A stretch of 64,000 bases of DNA, taken from assembly GCF_008801405.1 (NCBI RefSeq), contig NZ_VZPV01000002.1:248001-312000 (forward strand), written 5' to 3'. The position numbers were made by a program, and so were the translations under genes. Shown here in pieces: positions 7,386 through 15,481 of this stretch. Each line of letters starts with the position of its first letter. Positions within the stretch are counted from its first letter, which is position 1. The notes beneath the pieces were generated by a model. It ran no database searches and was not told where the DNA came from. It saw only the letters and a program-made list of their open reading frames with translations. Origin of the DNA: Ralstonia insidiosa. Lineage in GTDB: Bacteria > Pseudomonadota > Gammaproteobacteria > Burkholderiales > Burkholderiaceae.

Positions 7386-8399
7386 TCACTGGACCGTCTT
7401 CAAGGCTTGGTCGACGAAGCGGTTAGTGTACGTTTTACTCAGATCGATCTTGGCATTGCGGATCTTTTCGTCGTAGCTGGAGAGCACCGTCAGGGCCACC
7501 TTGGCATCGGCATCCGTCATCAAGCCGTCCTTGGAGAAGATCGGCTTGGAGTGCCGCAGCGCATCGACAAACACATCGCGGCCGCCCACCTGCTGCTCCT
7601 TGGGCATCTTGTCAGCAATCGCTTCGGGCGTACTGGCGTCGATCCACTTGAGCGTGCGGATGAAGGCGTTCACCAGGCGCTGCACGGTCTCGGGGTTCTT
7701 CGTCATGAAGTCGCGCGTGACGTACAGCGTGGCGGTCGGGTAGCGGCCACCGAACACGGCGTTGGAGCCCGCATCGGTGCGCGTGTCGACCAGGAACTTG
7801 GCCGCGCGGCGCTTCTCCAGCAGGCTCGCCACAGGGTCAAAGTTGACCAGCGCATCGATCTCTTTGCGATCCAGCGCCACCATGCCCGGCGCGCCCGAAC
7901 CCACGGCGATGTACGACACGTCATTCACCTGCAGGCCATTCTTGATGGCGTAGTAGCGCGCGAACAAGTCCGTGGACGAGCCCGGCGCGGTGATGCCGAT
8001 CTTCTTGCCCTTCAAGTCCTTGCCGCTCTTGATGTCGAGGTCGGGCCGCACCGCCAGCACGATGCCCGGCGTGATGTTGAGCAGCGCCACCGACACGATG
8101 TCCTTGCCCTGCGCCTGGATGTGGATGGTGTGGTCATAGAAGCCCACCACCGCATCGGTCGAACCGGCAATCAGCGCCTGCAGCGCCTTGCTGCCGCCGG
8201 CCTGGAAGTTCTCCACCTTCACGTTCAGACCTTCCTTCTGGAAGTTGCCCAGCGACTGCGTGAGCGGCACCGGCATGTAGTTCAGGATCATCGAGCCGAC
8301 CGACAGGCTCACGTCCTTCTTTTCCGGCTCGGCGGCGTTGGCTGCCGTCATTGCACATGCGACGGCCGCGCACAGCAGGGCCGAAATCCATCGCCTCAT
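7386..8399 (-). CDS. ABC transporter substrate-binding protein, NitT/TauT type
   Basis: Periplasmic binding protein of 337 residues with a Sec signal peptide (basic start, hydrophobic core, AANAAE cleavage site near residue 23). The fold follows the SsuA/TauA/ThiY group: a first lobe with YMPVPLTQSLGNFQKEGLNVKVENFQAGGSKALQALIAGSTDAVVGFYDH and a second with GKKIGITAPGSSTDLFARYYAIKNGL. This group binds sulfonates, nitrate, pyrimidine precursors and many organic acids, so the ligand is open. The neighbouring CoA-transferase and citryl-CoA-lyase-like genes favour an organic acid. It lies 39 bp after the permease gene. Confidence 0.9.
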   Translation of the reverse strand: MRRWISALLCAAVACAMTAANAAEPEKKDVSLSVGSMILNYMPVPLTQSLGNFQKEGLNVKVENFQAGGSKALQALIAGSTDAVVGFYDHTIHIQAQGKDIVSVALLNITPGIVLAVRPDLDIKSGKDLKGKKIGITAPGSSTDLFARYYAIKNGLQVNDVSYIAVGSGAPGMVALDRKEIDALVNFDPVASLLEKRRAAKFLVDTRTDAGSNAVFGGRYPTATLYVTRDFMTKNPETVQRLVNAFIRTLKWIDASTPEAIADKMPKEQQVGGRDVFVDALRHSKPIFSKDGLMTDADAKVALTVLSSYDEKIRNAKIDLSKTYTNRFVDQALKTVQ

Positions 8400-8438
8400 G
8401 GTTGTCTCCGTAGATGTTGTATTGGGTCAGGCGCCGGC

Positions 8439-9269
8439 TCATGTGCCAACTTCGGGGTCCGCCTTCGGGCGCCACACCAGCAACTTGCCTTCGAGCGCAT
8501 CCACACTGCGGTCCAGGGCGATGACGAAGGCGGACAGCACGACGATCCCCGAGAACACGCCGGTGGCATCGAACACGCCTTCGGCTTGCGCAATCAGGTG
8601 GCCCAGGCCGGCGGACGAACCGAGGTACTCGGCCACGATCGCGCCCATCACCGCCATGCCAACGGAGGCACGCAGGCTGGAGAGAATCCAACTCGTGGCG
8701 GACGGCACGTACACGTGGCGCAGCAGGCTCATGCGGCTGGCCTTGAGCAGGCGCGCATTGGCCAGGATGACCGGGTTCACCTCGCGCACGCCCTGGTACG
8801 TATTGAAGAAGGTGATGAACAGCACCATCGTCGCGCCCAGCGCCACCTTGGAGGTCAGCCCCAGCCCGAACCACATCACGAAGATGGGCGCGAGCAGAAT
8901 CCGCGGGATGGCGTTGACGATCTTGATGAATGGGTCCAGCACCTCAGCCGCCAACTTCGACAAACCCAGCCACAGCCCCAGGCTGATCCCCATCAGCGTG
9001 CCGATGCCGAACGAGAGAATCGTCTCAGCCAGCGTGATGGCCAGATGCGTATAGATATCGCCGCCGGTGAACCACTCCCAGACGCGCGCGACGATGGACG
9101 ACGGCATTGAGAAGTAGAACGGATCGATCACGCCCGCGCGGCCGAAGCCTTCCCACGCGCCGAACAGCACCACCACCACGGCCAGCTGAAACAGGCGGAT
9201 CTTGGTCTTGTGCGCGAGACCCGCGCGCGGCGTGCTCATGGCAGGCGCAACGTTAGTGCTGGACGGCAT
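8439..9269 (-). CDS. ABC transporter permease, NitT/TauT type
   Basis: Inner-membrane permease of 276 residues with about six hydrophobic segments. The EAA-type loop that contacts the ATPase is near ARLLKASRMSLLRHVYVPSATSWILSSLRASVGMAVMGAIVAEYLG. The start ATG at 9269 is chosen because GGAG lies seven bases upstream; it overlaps the end of the ATPase gene by 17 bp. An alternative ATG at 9239 has no ribosome-binding site. It works with the ATPase and binding protein encoded on either side. Confidence 0.92.
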   Translation of the reverse strand: MPSSTNVAPAMSTPRAGLAHKTKIRLFQLAVVVVLFGAWEGFGRAGVIDPFYFSMPSSIVARVWEWFTGGDIYTHLAITLAETILSFGIGTLMGISLGLWLGLSKLAAEVLDPFIKIVNAIPRILLAPIFVMWFGLGLTSKVALGATMVLFITFFNTYQGVREVNPVILANARLLKASRMSLLRHVYVPSATSWILSSLRASVGMAVMGAIVAEYLGSSAGLGHLIAQAEGVFDATGVFSGIVVLSAFVIALDRSVDALEGKLLVWRPKADPEVGT

Positions 9270-10074
9270 GACTTTTCTCCACTTCAGTGCCGAGGATCGA
9301 CCAGATCTCGCGATACAGGCGGATGAACGCGTCGGACATATTGATTTCAGACACGTTGCGCGGGCGCGGCAGCGTGATTTCCACATCGCCGACCGGGCGG
9401 CTGGCGGGCCCGGCGGACATCACCACCACGCGGTCCGCCAGGGCGATGGCCTCTTCCAAGTCGTGTGTGATGAACAGCAGCGATTTGCGGTCTTCCTGCC
9501 ACAGGCGCAGCAGCTCGCTCTGCATCAGGTGGCGCGTGTGCACGTCCAACGCGGAGAACGGCTCGTCCATCAGCACGATCTTGGGCGAGAGGATCAGCGT
9601 CTGCGCCATGCTGATGCGCTTCTTCTGGCCGCCCGACAGTTGGTGCGGATAGCGCGATTCGAAGCCGGCCAAGCCCACCTTCTTCATCCATGGACGGGCA
9701 CGCTCGCGGGCCTCATCCACCGGCATGCCTTGGAACACCAGGCCCAGCGCGACGTTGTCCAGCGCCGTCTTCCAGGGCAGCAGCGAGTCCTGTTGCATCA
9801 TGAAACCGGCACTGCCATTCAGCCCGGTCAGCGGCTCGCCAAACACGTTGACGGTGCCGCCGGCCGGCTTGAGCAGCCCCGTCACGGCATTGAGCAGCGT
9901 GCTCTTGCCGCAGCCGGTGGGCCCCACCACCGCGACGAACTCGCCCTCACCGATCGACAGATCGACGCCCTGCACGGCCGTGAAGCTGCCGAACCGTACC
10001 GATACCTGATTGAGCTGAACCGCTGGCAGGCCGCCGTGCAGCCGACCGCTGGCGGCCTGGGAAGAGGAAAGCAT
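9253..10074 (-). CDS. ABC transporter ATP-binding protein, NitT/TauT type
   Basis: Cytoplasmic ATPase of 273 residues energising import. Walker A GPTGCGKST is at 51-59, the signature LSGGQKKR lies in the middle, and Walker B reads ILMDEPFSALD-like (IVLMDEPFSALDVHTR), followed by the ITHDLEEAIALADR switch. The ATG at 10074 follows AAGGAG; the frame is open upstream to a GTG without family similarity. It is the first gene of a seven-gene minus-strand operon (ATPase, permease, binding protein, IclR, CoA-transferase, citryl-CoA-lyase-like, lactonase). Confidence 0.93.
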   Translation of the reverse strand: MLSSSQAASGRLHGGLPAVQLNQVSVRFGSFTAVQGVDLSIGEGEFVAVVGPTGCGKSTLLNAVTGLLKPAGGTVNVFGEPLTGLNGSAGFMMQQDSLLPWKTALDNVALGLVFQGMPVDEARERARPWMKKVGLAGFESRYPHQLSGGQKKRISMAQTLILSPKIVLMDEPFSALDVHTRHLMQSELLRLWQEDRKSLLFITHDLEEAIALADRVVVMSAGPASRPVGDVEITLPRPRNVSEINMSDAFIRLYREIWSILGTEVEKSHAVQH

Positions 10075-10300
10075 GGGCGTCTCCTTGAACGCGCCGATCA
10101 CCGTGCGTTCTGTTTGATGGAATATAGTTCTATTTTATACATCCACATCAACCAGAATAAGGCGCGTAAACCCGTAAACGAGCAGAACACCCCTGGACTC
10201 CACACACTAATGACGCCAATTTTCCTATAAATGTTCTTTTTGAAGGAACATTGTTCTATCTAATAGAATTCATGAACAATCCGGATGGCGGGAAATATTT
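10075..10300 (-). promoter_or_regulatory. Promoter/operator region of the organic-acid ABC operon
   Basis: AT-rich intergenic region ahead of the ATPase gene. It holds the perfect inverted repeat TTCTAT-CTA-ATAGAA at 10254-10268, a nearby GGAACATTGTTC inverted pair at 10245-10256, and a GAATATAGTTC half-palindrome at 10120-10130. Palindromes of this kind are typical for IclR-family operators, and the operon encodes an IclR protein. The assignment is inferred. Confidence 0.45.
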
Positions 10301-10358
10301 TTAAGCCGCCCTAAAGTTTTCCGCCCGCCTCCCGTTCAAGGACGTACTGACTAGCGAG

Positions 10359-10823
10359 ATGGCGATGCAACTCTCTTCCTCCTCCGTTTCCAGCACTGCG
10401 GGCACCGGCGCCTCGGGCGGCGGAAGCAGTTCGGCCACAGAAATCGAACGCCTGCAGCGCCAGCTCAAAAACCTGCAGAAGTCGATGGCGGATTTGCCCA
10501 ACCAAGGGCTGCCTGCCGAGCAAGCCAAAGAGCAGGCCCAGCTTCTGAGCCAGCAGATCCAGATCGTGCAGGCGCAGATCGCACGCCTGCAGGCCCAGAA
10601 GAGTCTGGAGCAGGCCGAAACCCAACTCGAAAGCCGCCATAGCGAATCGAGTTCCAACCAGACAGAAGTCGCGGCCAAGGCACGGACGACGGACAAGGTC
10701 ACCGGCTCGTCGTCATTGACCGATGCCCGGCTGCAAGCGCAGAAAGCCGCCCAGGCAACCCATCCGGCCAGCGCCGAAGCCATCGAACCAGCAGAGCCTC
10801 CCCTGGTTTCAGTCAGGGTCTGA
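10359..10823 (+). CDS. FlxA-like coiled-coil protein
   Basis: A 154-residue hydrophilic protein with a Ser/Gly-rich start and a Gln/Ala/Leu-rich coiled coil over about residues 26-95 (TEIERLQRQLKNLQKSM and LSQQIQIVQAQIARLQAQKSLEQAETQLE). This pattern fits the FlxA-like family, first described in E. coli as a flagellar-regulon gene of unknown role. The tail has low complexity. A second in-frame ATG two codons later could be the start. It stands alone, divergent from the ABC operon. Function not known. Confidence 0.7.
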   Translation: MAMQLSSSSVSSTAGTGASGGGSSSATEIERLQRQLKNLQKSMADLPNQGLPAEQAKEQAQLLSQQIQIVQAQIARLQAQKSLEQAETQLESRHSESSSNQTEVAAKARTTDKVTGSSSLTDARLQAQKAAQATHPASAEAIEPAEPPLVSVRV

Positions 10824-10978
10824 CGGCAGCAGCTCGGCGGCGGCACTGCTTTGATGTCGCCCCTGCTGATCTCCACTTCGCGCATCAGCCACACCCTCCC
10901 AACGAGGGGAGGCCGGGTTGCATCGGCAACAGCGACAATCGCCGCGCTGCCGCGATAGGTGCGGTATCGAGAACCCGC

Positions 10979-12607
10979 ATGACCGCCGCCAGCGACGCCC
11001 TTCCCCCCGCTCAACCGACAGACCCGAACGCGCCTGCCGACCCACAGCCGGCGCGCGTGCCGTCCCGCAACTTCTTCGCCCGCCACTGGCGTGGTGACTA
11101 CAGCCTCGTCCGCTCGTACTGGCTGCACACCGCGCTGATGCAATTTGGTGTGATGGCGCTGAGTGCTGGCGTCACGCACGCCCTGGCACACAATGCGCCG
11201 GCACGCGCGGCCTCGTCGGCGCTGCTGCTGATCTACGTACTGGGTGTGATGCTGTGGATCTGGGCGGTGGTCGGCACATGGCGTTCGGCCGACCGAGAAC
11301 AGGCGCGTAACCGGCTAGCGGGGATGACGAGCCTGTGGCCGTTCGTTGCCAAACTGATGATTGCGCTGGGTGCCATCGGCACAGGCTCACGTGTCATCAA
11401 TGACCTGCCGCGCCTGCAGGCACACCTGCGCACGGCGCTCGGCGAGCAAGCCGCGTCGCCCTTTACCGTGGTGCCACAACGTGACGGCCGCGCGGTGCTC
11501 TTCACCGGCGGGATGAACGACGGCGCAGCCGATGCGCTGGAAGCTGCGTTGCGCCGCGCGCCCAACGCCACCGCTGTCGTACTGCGCTCCGAGGGCGGCT
11601 GGCTGCGCGAAGGCGCGCTGGTGGCCGATGTCATTCGCCGCCACCATCTGCGCACCTATGTGGAACGCGCCTGTGCTTCGGCCTGCACGATCGCCTTTCT
11701 TGCGGGCGAGGACCGCGCCGCTGCGCCAGGCGCTCGCCTCGGCTTCCATCGCCCGCGTGCGGTGGGCGCCGACCATGACCAGATGCCCGGCGCCACCGAC
11801 AGCGAGCTATGGCGCGCCTATGCCGCCGCCGGCTTGCCCGACGCGTTCATCCGCCGCGTGGAGGGTACGCCGTTTGACCACATGTGGTTCCCCAGCCCAC
11901 AGGAGCTGCTGGACAACCATGTCGTCACGCGCGCCTCACCCGGTGGGGAATACGCAACCATGACCACGCAGTTCACCTCGCGCGATGCGTTGGCCGCCGA
12001 GCTGCGCAGCGTCGCGCTCTATGCGGCACTGGAGCGCAAGTACCCGGCGCACTTCAACCGCCTGCTCGACACCGTGTGGCAAGCCCTCAAGCGCAATGCC
12101 GGCGACGCCGAGGTCATGGCACTGCTGCATACCCAGTCGGCCAAGCTGTATCGCGCACTCATTCCTACCGCACCAGACGTGCTGCTGTTTGCCAACGCGC
12201 AGCTGACCATTGACGAGGCCCAGGCACTGCAACGCCTGAGCCCCGAAGCCTGTGTCGCTTACCTGGATGGCACGGCCGATGCCGTCGCCGCGACCGCACG
12301 CTTGCCGCGTGCACTGATCGCGCGTGAGCAAACCCTGTTCTCCGATCTGGTACAGGCGGCAGACCCGGAACATGTGCCCGTCGTCACCCGCGCGCAAGCG
12401 CTGCCCGCGCTGCAACTGGCCATAGCGGCCCTGCCACTGCAGGAGCAGCGTGTGCTGACCTTGCCCGCGCTGCGGCACACAACGCCGCCCGCCGAGCGCT
12501 GCCAGGCCCTGATCCATTTCGCGCATTCCATCCTGGCCCTGCCGGAAGCTGAACGCGCACTCGCATTGCGCGGCATGTACGCAGCCACGTCTGCCCCAGA
12601 CTTGTAA
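10979..12607 (+). CDS. Membrane protein with ClpP/crotonase-like domain
   Basis: A 542-residue protein with a Pro-rich cytoplasmic start, three hydrophobic segments (about 51-68, 80-99, 122-138), then a soluble domain. The region 195-257 (AVVLRSEGGWLREG, CASACTIAFLAGEDR, ARLGFHRP) resembles the ClpP-like serine-peptidase fold of COG3904-type proteins. S234 in the CASAC segment is the expected nucleophile position, and GFHRP follows the usual pattern. The C-terminal 250 residues are helical and unfamiliar. A role in membrane or envelope proteolysis is possible but not shown. The gene stands alone and has no obvious partner. Confidence 0.65.
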   Translation: MTAASDALPPAQPTDPNAPADPQPARVPSRNFFARHWRGDYSLVRSYWLHTALMQFGVMALSAGVTHALAHNAPARAASSALLLIYVLGVMLWIWAVVGTWRSADREQARNRLAGMTSLWPFVAKLMIALGAIGTGSRVINDLPRLQAHLRTALGEQAASPFTVVPQRDGRAVLFTGGMNDGAADALEAALRRAPNATAVVLRSEGGWLREGALVADVIRRHHLRTYVERACASACTIAFLAGEDRAAAPGARLGFHRPRAVGADHDQMPGATDSELWRAYAAAGLPDAFIRRVEGTPFDHMWFPSPQELLDNHVVTRASPGGEYATMTTQFTSRDALAAELRSVALYAALERKYPAHFNRLLDTVWQALKRNAGDAEVMALLHTQSAKLYRALIPTAPDVLLFANAQLTIDEAQALQRLSPEACVAYLDGTADAVAATARLPRALIAREQTLFSDLVQAADPEHVPVVTRAQALPALQLAIAALPLQEQRVLTLPALRHTTPPAERCQALIHFAHSILALPEAERALALRGMYAATSAPDL

Positions 12608-12746
12608 CCGCCTCCTTTCCGAGGGCCGGGCGGCGCACGGCTAGCGCTTCAGTAGAGAGGCTGCCGGCACACCTGCTTGTCAGGACGCGGCAAGCGTCCA
12701 TCCGCATGAGCGCCAGGCCGAGCGGATCCGACTGGTCGGACAGCGC

Positions 12747-13469
12747 TCACGCGGATTGGCCAGCGCGCAACGCGGCAAGCGACACCCGTTGACGGCCTTG
12801 CGCGTCAAAGTTATCGGGCAACAGCCATTGTTCAAACACGGCGCGCAGTTGGGGCCAATCGGCATCGATGATGGAAAACCACGCGGTATCGCGGCTGCGC
12901 CCCTTGTAGACCACCGCTTGGCGGAAGATGCCTTCGAACTCGAAGCCCAGCCGCAGCGCGGCCTGACGGGACGGCGCGTTCAGCGTGTCGCACTTCCACT
13001 CGTAGCGGCGATAGCCAAGATCGTCGAACACGTGCTTCATCAGCAGGAACTGCGCCTCGGTTGAAAGCGGCGTGCGCTGCAGCAAGGGCGAGAACGTGAC
13101 GGCACCCACCTCGACCACCCCATGATCCGGTGTGATGCGCATCAGCGCCAGCGTGCCGACCGCGCGATCGGTGCGCGCGTCGATCACCGCGTACTGCAGC
13201 GGATCACGCTTGGCCGCAATGCGCTCGATATAGGCACGAAACGCACCGGCATCGGCAAACGGGCCTTCCATCAGGTAGGTCCAATCGCGGCCATCCTGCG
13301 CGTGGCCAAAGGCCTCGAACAACGCGTCGGCATGGCGCGCGGCATCCAGCGGCTCCAGCCGGCAGTAATGGCCAGCCAACGGCACATGCGGCGGCAGCGG
13401 CCGGGGGCTCCAGTTCGGCAAGGCGTTGCCGATGGGTTGTTGGTAGGGGTTAAGCGTGGTGGCAGTCAT
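12747..13469 (-). CDS. GNAT family N-acetyltransferase (RimJ/RimL-like)
   Basis: A 240-residue acetyltransferase that would use acetyl-CoA to modify an amino group. After a Pro-rich lead it shows RLEPLDAARHADALFEAF, the substrate region DWTYLMEGPFADAGAFRAYI, the central strand VGTLALMRITPDHGVVEVGAVTFSPLLQRTPLSTEAQFLLM and the acetyl-CoA helix region YRRYEWKCDTLNAPSRQAALRLGFEFEGIFRQ. The last segment is diagnostic of the Acetyltransf_3 (RimJ/RimL) group. Target protein or small molecule unknown. Monocistronic, convergent with the preceding membrane protein gene. Confidence 0.88.
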   Translation of the reverse strand: MTATTLNPYQQPIGNALPNWSPRPLPPHVPLAGHYCRLEPLDAARHADALFEAFGHAQDGRDWTYLMEGPFADAGAFRAYIERIAAKRDPLQYAVIDARTDRAVGTLALMRITPDHGVVEVGAVTFSPLLQRTPLSTEAQFLLMKHVFDDLGYRRYEWKCDTLNAPSRQAALRLGFEFEGIFRQAVVYKGRSRDTAWFSIIDADWPQLRAVFEQWLLPDNFDAQGRQRVSLAALRAGQSA

Positions 13470-13780
13470 ACGAAACCATGGGTGCGGACATCAATACGGC
13501 AGACCGTACCGAATCTCATGGTTCTGTGAAAAGAGCCACCCTCCCCTCAGCGCGATGGAACCACGGTCGGCAGCGCCTGATGTGGATTAGTCCATTCGGC
13601 GCCCCGCTACGTGGCAATAGCGCTCAACAGCATGCGTCGATATGTTGAGGACCGGGGGAGGACAGCGCCAGGAAACGGTGCGGGCACGCGCTTTGCCGCA
13701 CGGCAAGCGCGCGTCCGCATTCGGATGCACCGTTCATCGGCCAACGCCTCGGCCAGCTGTCTTCTTTCAGGAGCCCACGC
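13470..13780. other. Intergenic region, no gene seen
   Basis: A 311-bp divergent gap between the acetyltransferase and a secreted protein gene. Open frames here are short, overlap on several strands and show no family features or ribosome-binding sites. It presumably holds both promoters; I see no strong palindrome or terminator. Confidence 0.5.
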
Positions 13781-14455
13781 ATGGCGCCATTGCTCAATGG
13801 GTGGATTTGCCGGCACGGCCGGTGTGGATATGCCTTCACGCTGTGGATTGCGCTTGCCTGCCTGGCGCCATGCAGCCCTGCGCTGGCTGGCCCCAAGTTC
13901 GCCAACCTGATCACCGTACGCGTTGACACGGATGCAACCGTTGCCCTGCCGCGCACGTGGGGGCCGCTTCAGTTGAACGAGGACGCGCCCATCCCCTCGG
14001 TTGCCGGGACGATCAACTCGCCATTCGGGCCGTCACGCCTGGTGTTTGCGCAACAAGCGACGCCCGCTGAGGGCTTTGGTCTGGTCACGGTGCGCAAATC
14101 CGATTTCGAAAAAGGCACGCCGCAGTATTTGGAGAGCATTCCCCCGCGCCACTTGGCAATCCTGCTCAACCATATGGAATCGCGCGTGCATGGCGACCGC
14201 CCCATCTGGGCCGCACGCTTGATCCGCGGCAAAACCCCCGCGCAACGCGCGCTGGGCGAGCGCCGCGTGATTTACTGGGAAGGCGAGTGGCATACCGCCA
14301 ACAACCAAACCGCGATGGTTCGGGGCTATGCCTTCTTTGGAAACGGTGCGGTGTATCTGCTGCGGGTGTTCGGTGCGGCGGGGCACAACCAACCCGCGTT
14401 TGCCGAGGAATCCCGCTTTGCCGAAGCGGTGGCCGCCACCTTCCGCATGAAATAG
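13781..14455 (+). CDS. Putative exported protein of unknown function
   Basis: I do not recognise the family. The 224-residue product starts with a long signal peptide (positive and Cys/Trp-containing start, hydrophobic FTLWIALACLAPC, probable cleavage after SPALAG near residue 37). The mature part is a compact mixed domain with LVFAQQATPAEGFGLVTVRKSDFEKGTPQYLESIPPRHLAILL and an end YFF/RVFGAAGHNQPAFAEESRFAEAVAATFRMK-like stretch. The AVAATF ending is reminiscent of small periplasmic proteins whose last helix packs a beta sandwich. No catalytic motif seen. It stands alone, 236 bp before a small membrane peptide gene. Confidence 0.6.
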   Translation: MAPLLNGWICRHGRCGYAFTLWIALACLAPCSPALAGPKFANLITVRVDTDATVALPRTWGPLQLNEDAPIPSVAGTINSPFGPSRLVFAQQATPAEGFGLVTVRKSDFEKGTPQYLESIPPRHLAILLNHMESRVHGDRPIWAARLIRGKTPAQRALGERRVIYWEGEWHTANNQTAMVRGYAFFGNGAVYLLRVFGAAGHNQPAFAEESRFAEAVAATFRMK

Positions 14456-14691
14456 GCCGTGCTGAAAGCCGTGGATTTTGTTGCGCAGCAACATCACTTC
14501 CACGAACGTCGACCGGCTAGTGCACAAGCGTAGGCCGCGCCACGCAAGCTTTGAAATTTGTTGTTACCTTTGGAACAGTCTGTTCACCCCGAACCATATT
14601 GTTCTCCCGCATTGCAACACCTAAACTTCGCTCCAGTTGTCCAGACATCGATTGCCTGGACATCCATGCAAGTGTTGTAAGGAGAACAATC

Positions 14692-14787
14692 ATGAAATGG
14701 TTCGACATTGGCGCCGTCATGGCCGCCTGGATCGCAAGCTGCGTCGCAGCAGGCTGGCTCATCAGCGCAGCCTCCTTCCTGGCCTAA
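14692..14787 (+). CDS. 31-residue single-span membrane peptide
   Basis: A very short frame with an excellent Shine-Dalgarno (AAGGAG, seven bases before ATG). It encodes MKWFDIGAVM..., one hydrophobic helix over about residues 6-28 and almost nothing else. A 6-bp hairpin (AGCCCG-AAT-CGGGCT, 14788-14802) follows the stop directly. The 240 bp upstream carry no competing gene, so it has room for its own promoter. Size and topology fit small membrane peptides such as regulatory transmembrane peptides. Function unknown; conservation in relatives would decide whether it is real. Confidence 0.5.
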   Translation: MKWFDIGAVMAAWIASCVAAGWLISAASFLA

Positions 14788-14818
14788 AGCCCGAATCGGG
14801 CTGACCCCGCCCCAGAAG

Positions 14819-14854
14819 CAAAAACGGCCGAGCAGGACCCCTTCCCGCCCGGCC
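14819..14854 (-). terminator. Possible terminator of the FMN reductase gene
   Basis: On the minus strand a CGGCC/GGCCG stem with a long loop is followed by GTTTTTGC, 35 bp past the stop of the FMN reductase gene. The stem is short, so this is tentative. Confidence 0.4.
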
Positions 14855-14888
14855 TTGTATTCAAGTCGATGGGTTCGTCAGGCGCGTC

Positions 14889-15443
14889 TCAGGCGCCCTT
14901 CGCCTCCGCCCACTGGACGAATCGATCGACAAACCCCTGCAGGAACTGGCGCGTTCGTGCATCCGTGACCCCACCCTGGGCGTCGAACGGTTCCCCCGCA
15001 AAGTGGAAGAACACCTCCGGCAACGGCACGATCTGCACGCCAACCGCCGAGAGCACGTTGCGCAGTTGCGCCTGCGCCAGCGCCGTACCGATCGCCCCCG
15101 GTGACGCCCCCGCAATACCTGCCGGCTTGCCGCCCCACACGCTCTGGCCGTACGGACGCGAACCCCAATCAATCGCATTTTTCAGCACGCCCGGAATACC
15201 GCGGTTGTATTCCGGCGTGACGAACAGCAGCGCGTCCACCCCTGCCACCTCCGCCTTGAAGCGCTGTACCGGCTCGGGCAGGCTGCCGTCCAGATCCTGG
15301 TTGTACAGCGGCAACTCGCCAATTTCGATGATCTTGGCGGTGGCGCCGGCTGGCAGCAGGCCAATCAGCGCGTGCGCCAGCTGGCGGTTGAACGACGCCT
15401 TGCGCAGGCTGCCGACGATGACACCAATAGTCAGATTGCTCAT
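14889..15443 (-). CDS. NADPH-dependent FMN reductase (flavodoxin-like quinone/azo/chromate reductase family)
   Basis: A 184-residue flavodoxin-fold oxidoreductase that binds FMN and reduces flavin, quinones, azo dyes or chromate with NAD(P)H. The FMN phosphate loop GSLRKASFN is at 11-19 and the isoalloxazine-contact motif PEYNRGIPGVLKNAIDW begins at 77. The length matches ChrR/YieF-type enzymes. No signal peptide, cytoplasmic. It starts 39 bp after the stop of the antiporter gene on the same strand and may be co-transcribed with it. Physiological substrate unknown; protection against quinone or oxidative stress is the usual role of the family. Confidence 0.92.
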   Translation of the reverse strand: MSNLTIGVIVGSLRKASFNRQLAHALIGLLPAGATAKIIEIGELPLYNQDLDGSLPEPVQRFKAEVAGVDALLFVTPEYNRGIPGVLKNAIDWGSRPYGQSVWGGKPAGIAGASPGAIGTALAQAQLRNVLSAVGVQIVPLPEVFFHFAGEPFDAQGGVTDARTRQFLQGFVDRFVQWAEAKGA

Positions 15444-15481
15444 GAGGACTCCTCGCTCGACAAAGGTTCAGGGGTAGCGCC

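Noticed and set aside
7407..9110. A 567-codon open frame on the plus strand opposite the binding-protein and permease genes
   Set aside because: Composition is typical of the reverse of high-GC genes, no motif is seen, and the minus-strand genes are well supported.
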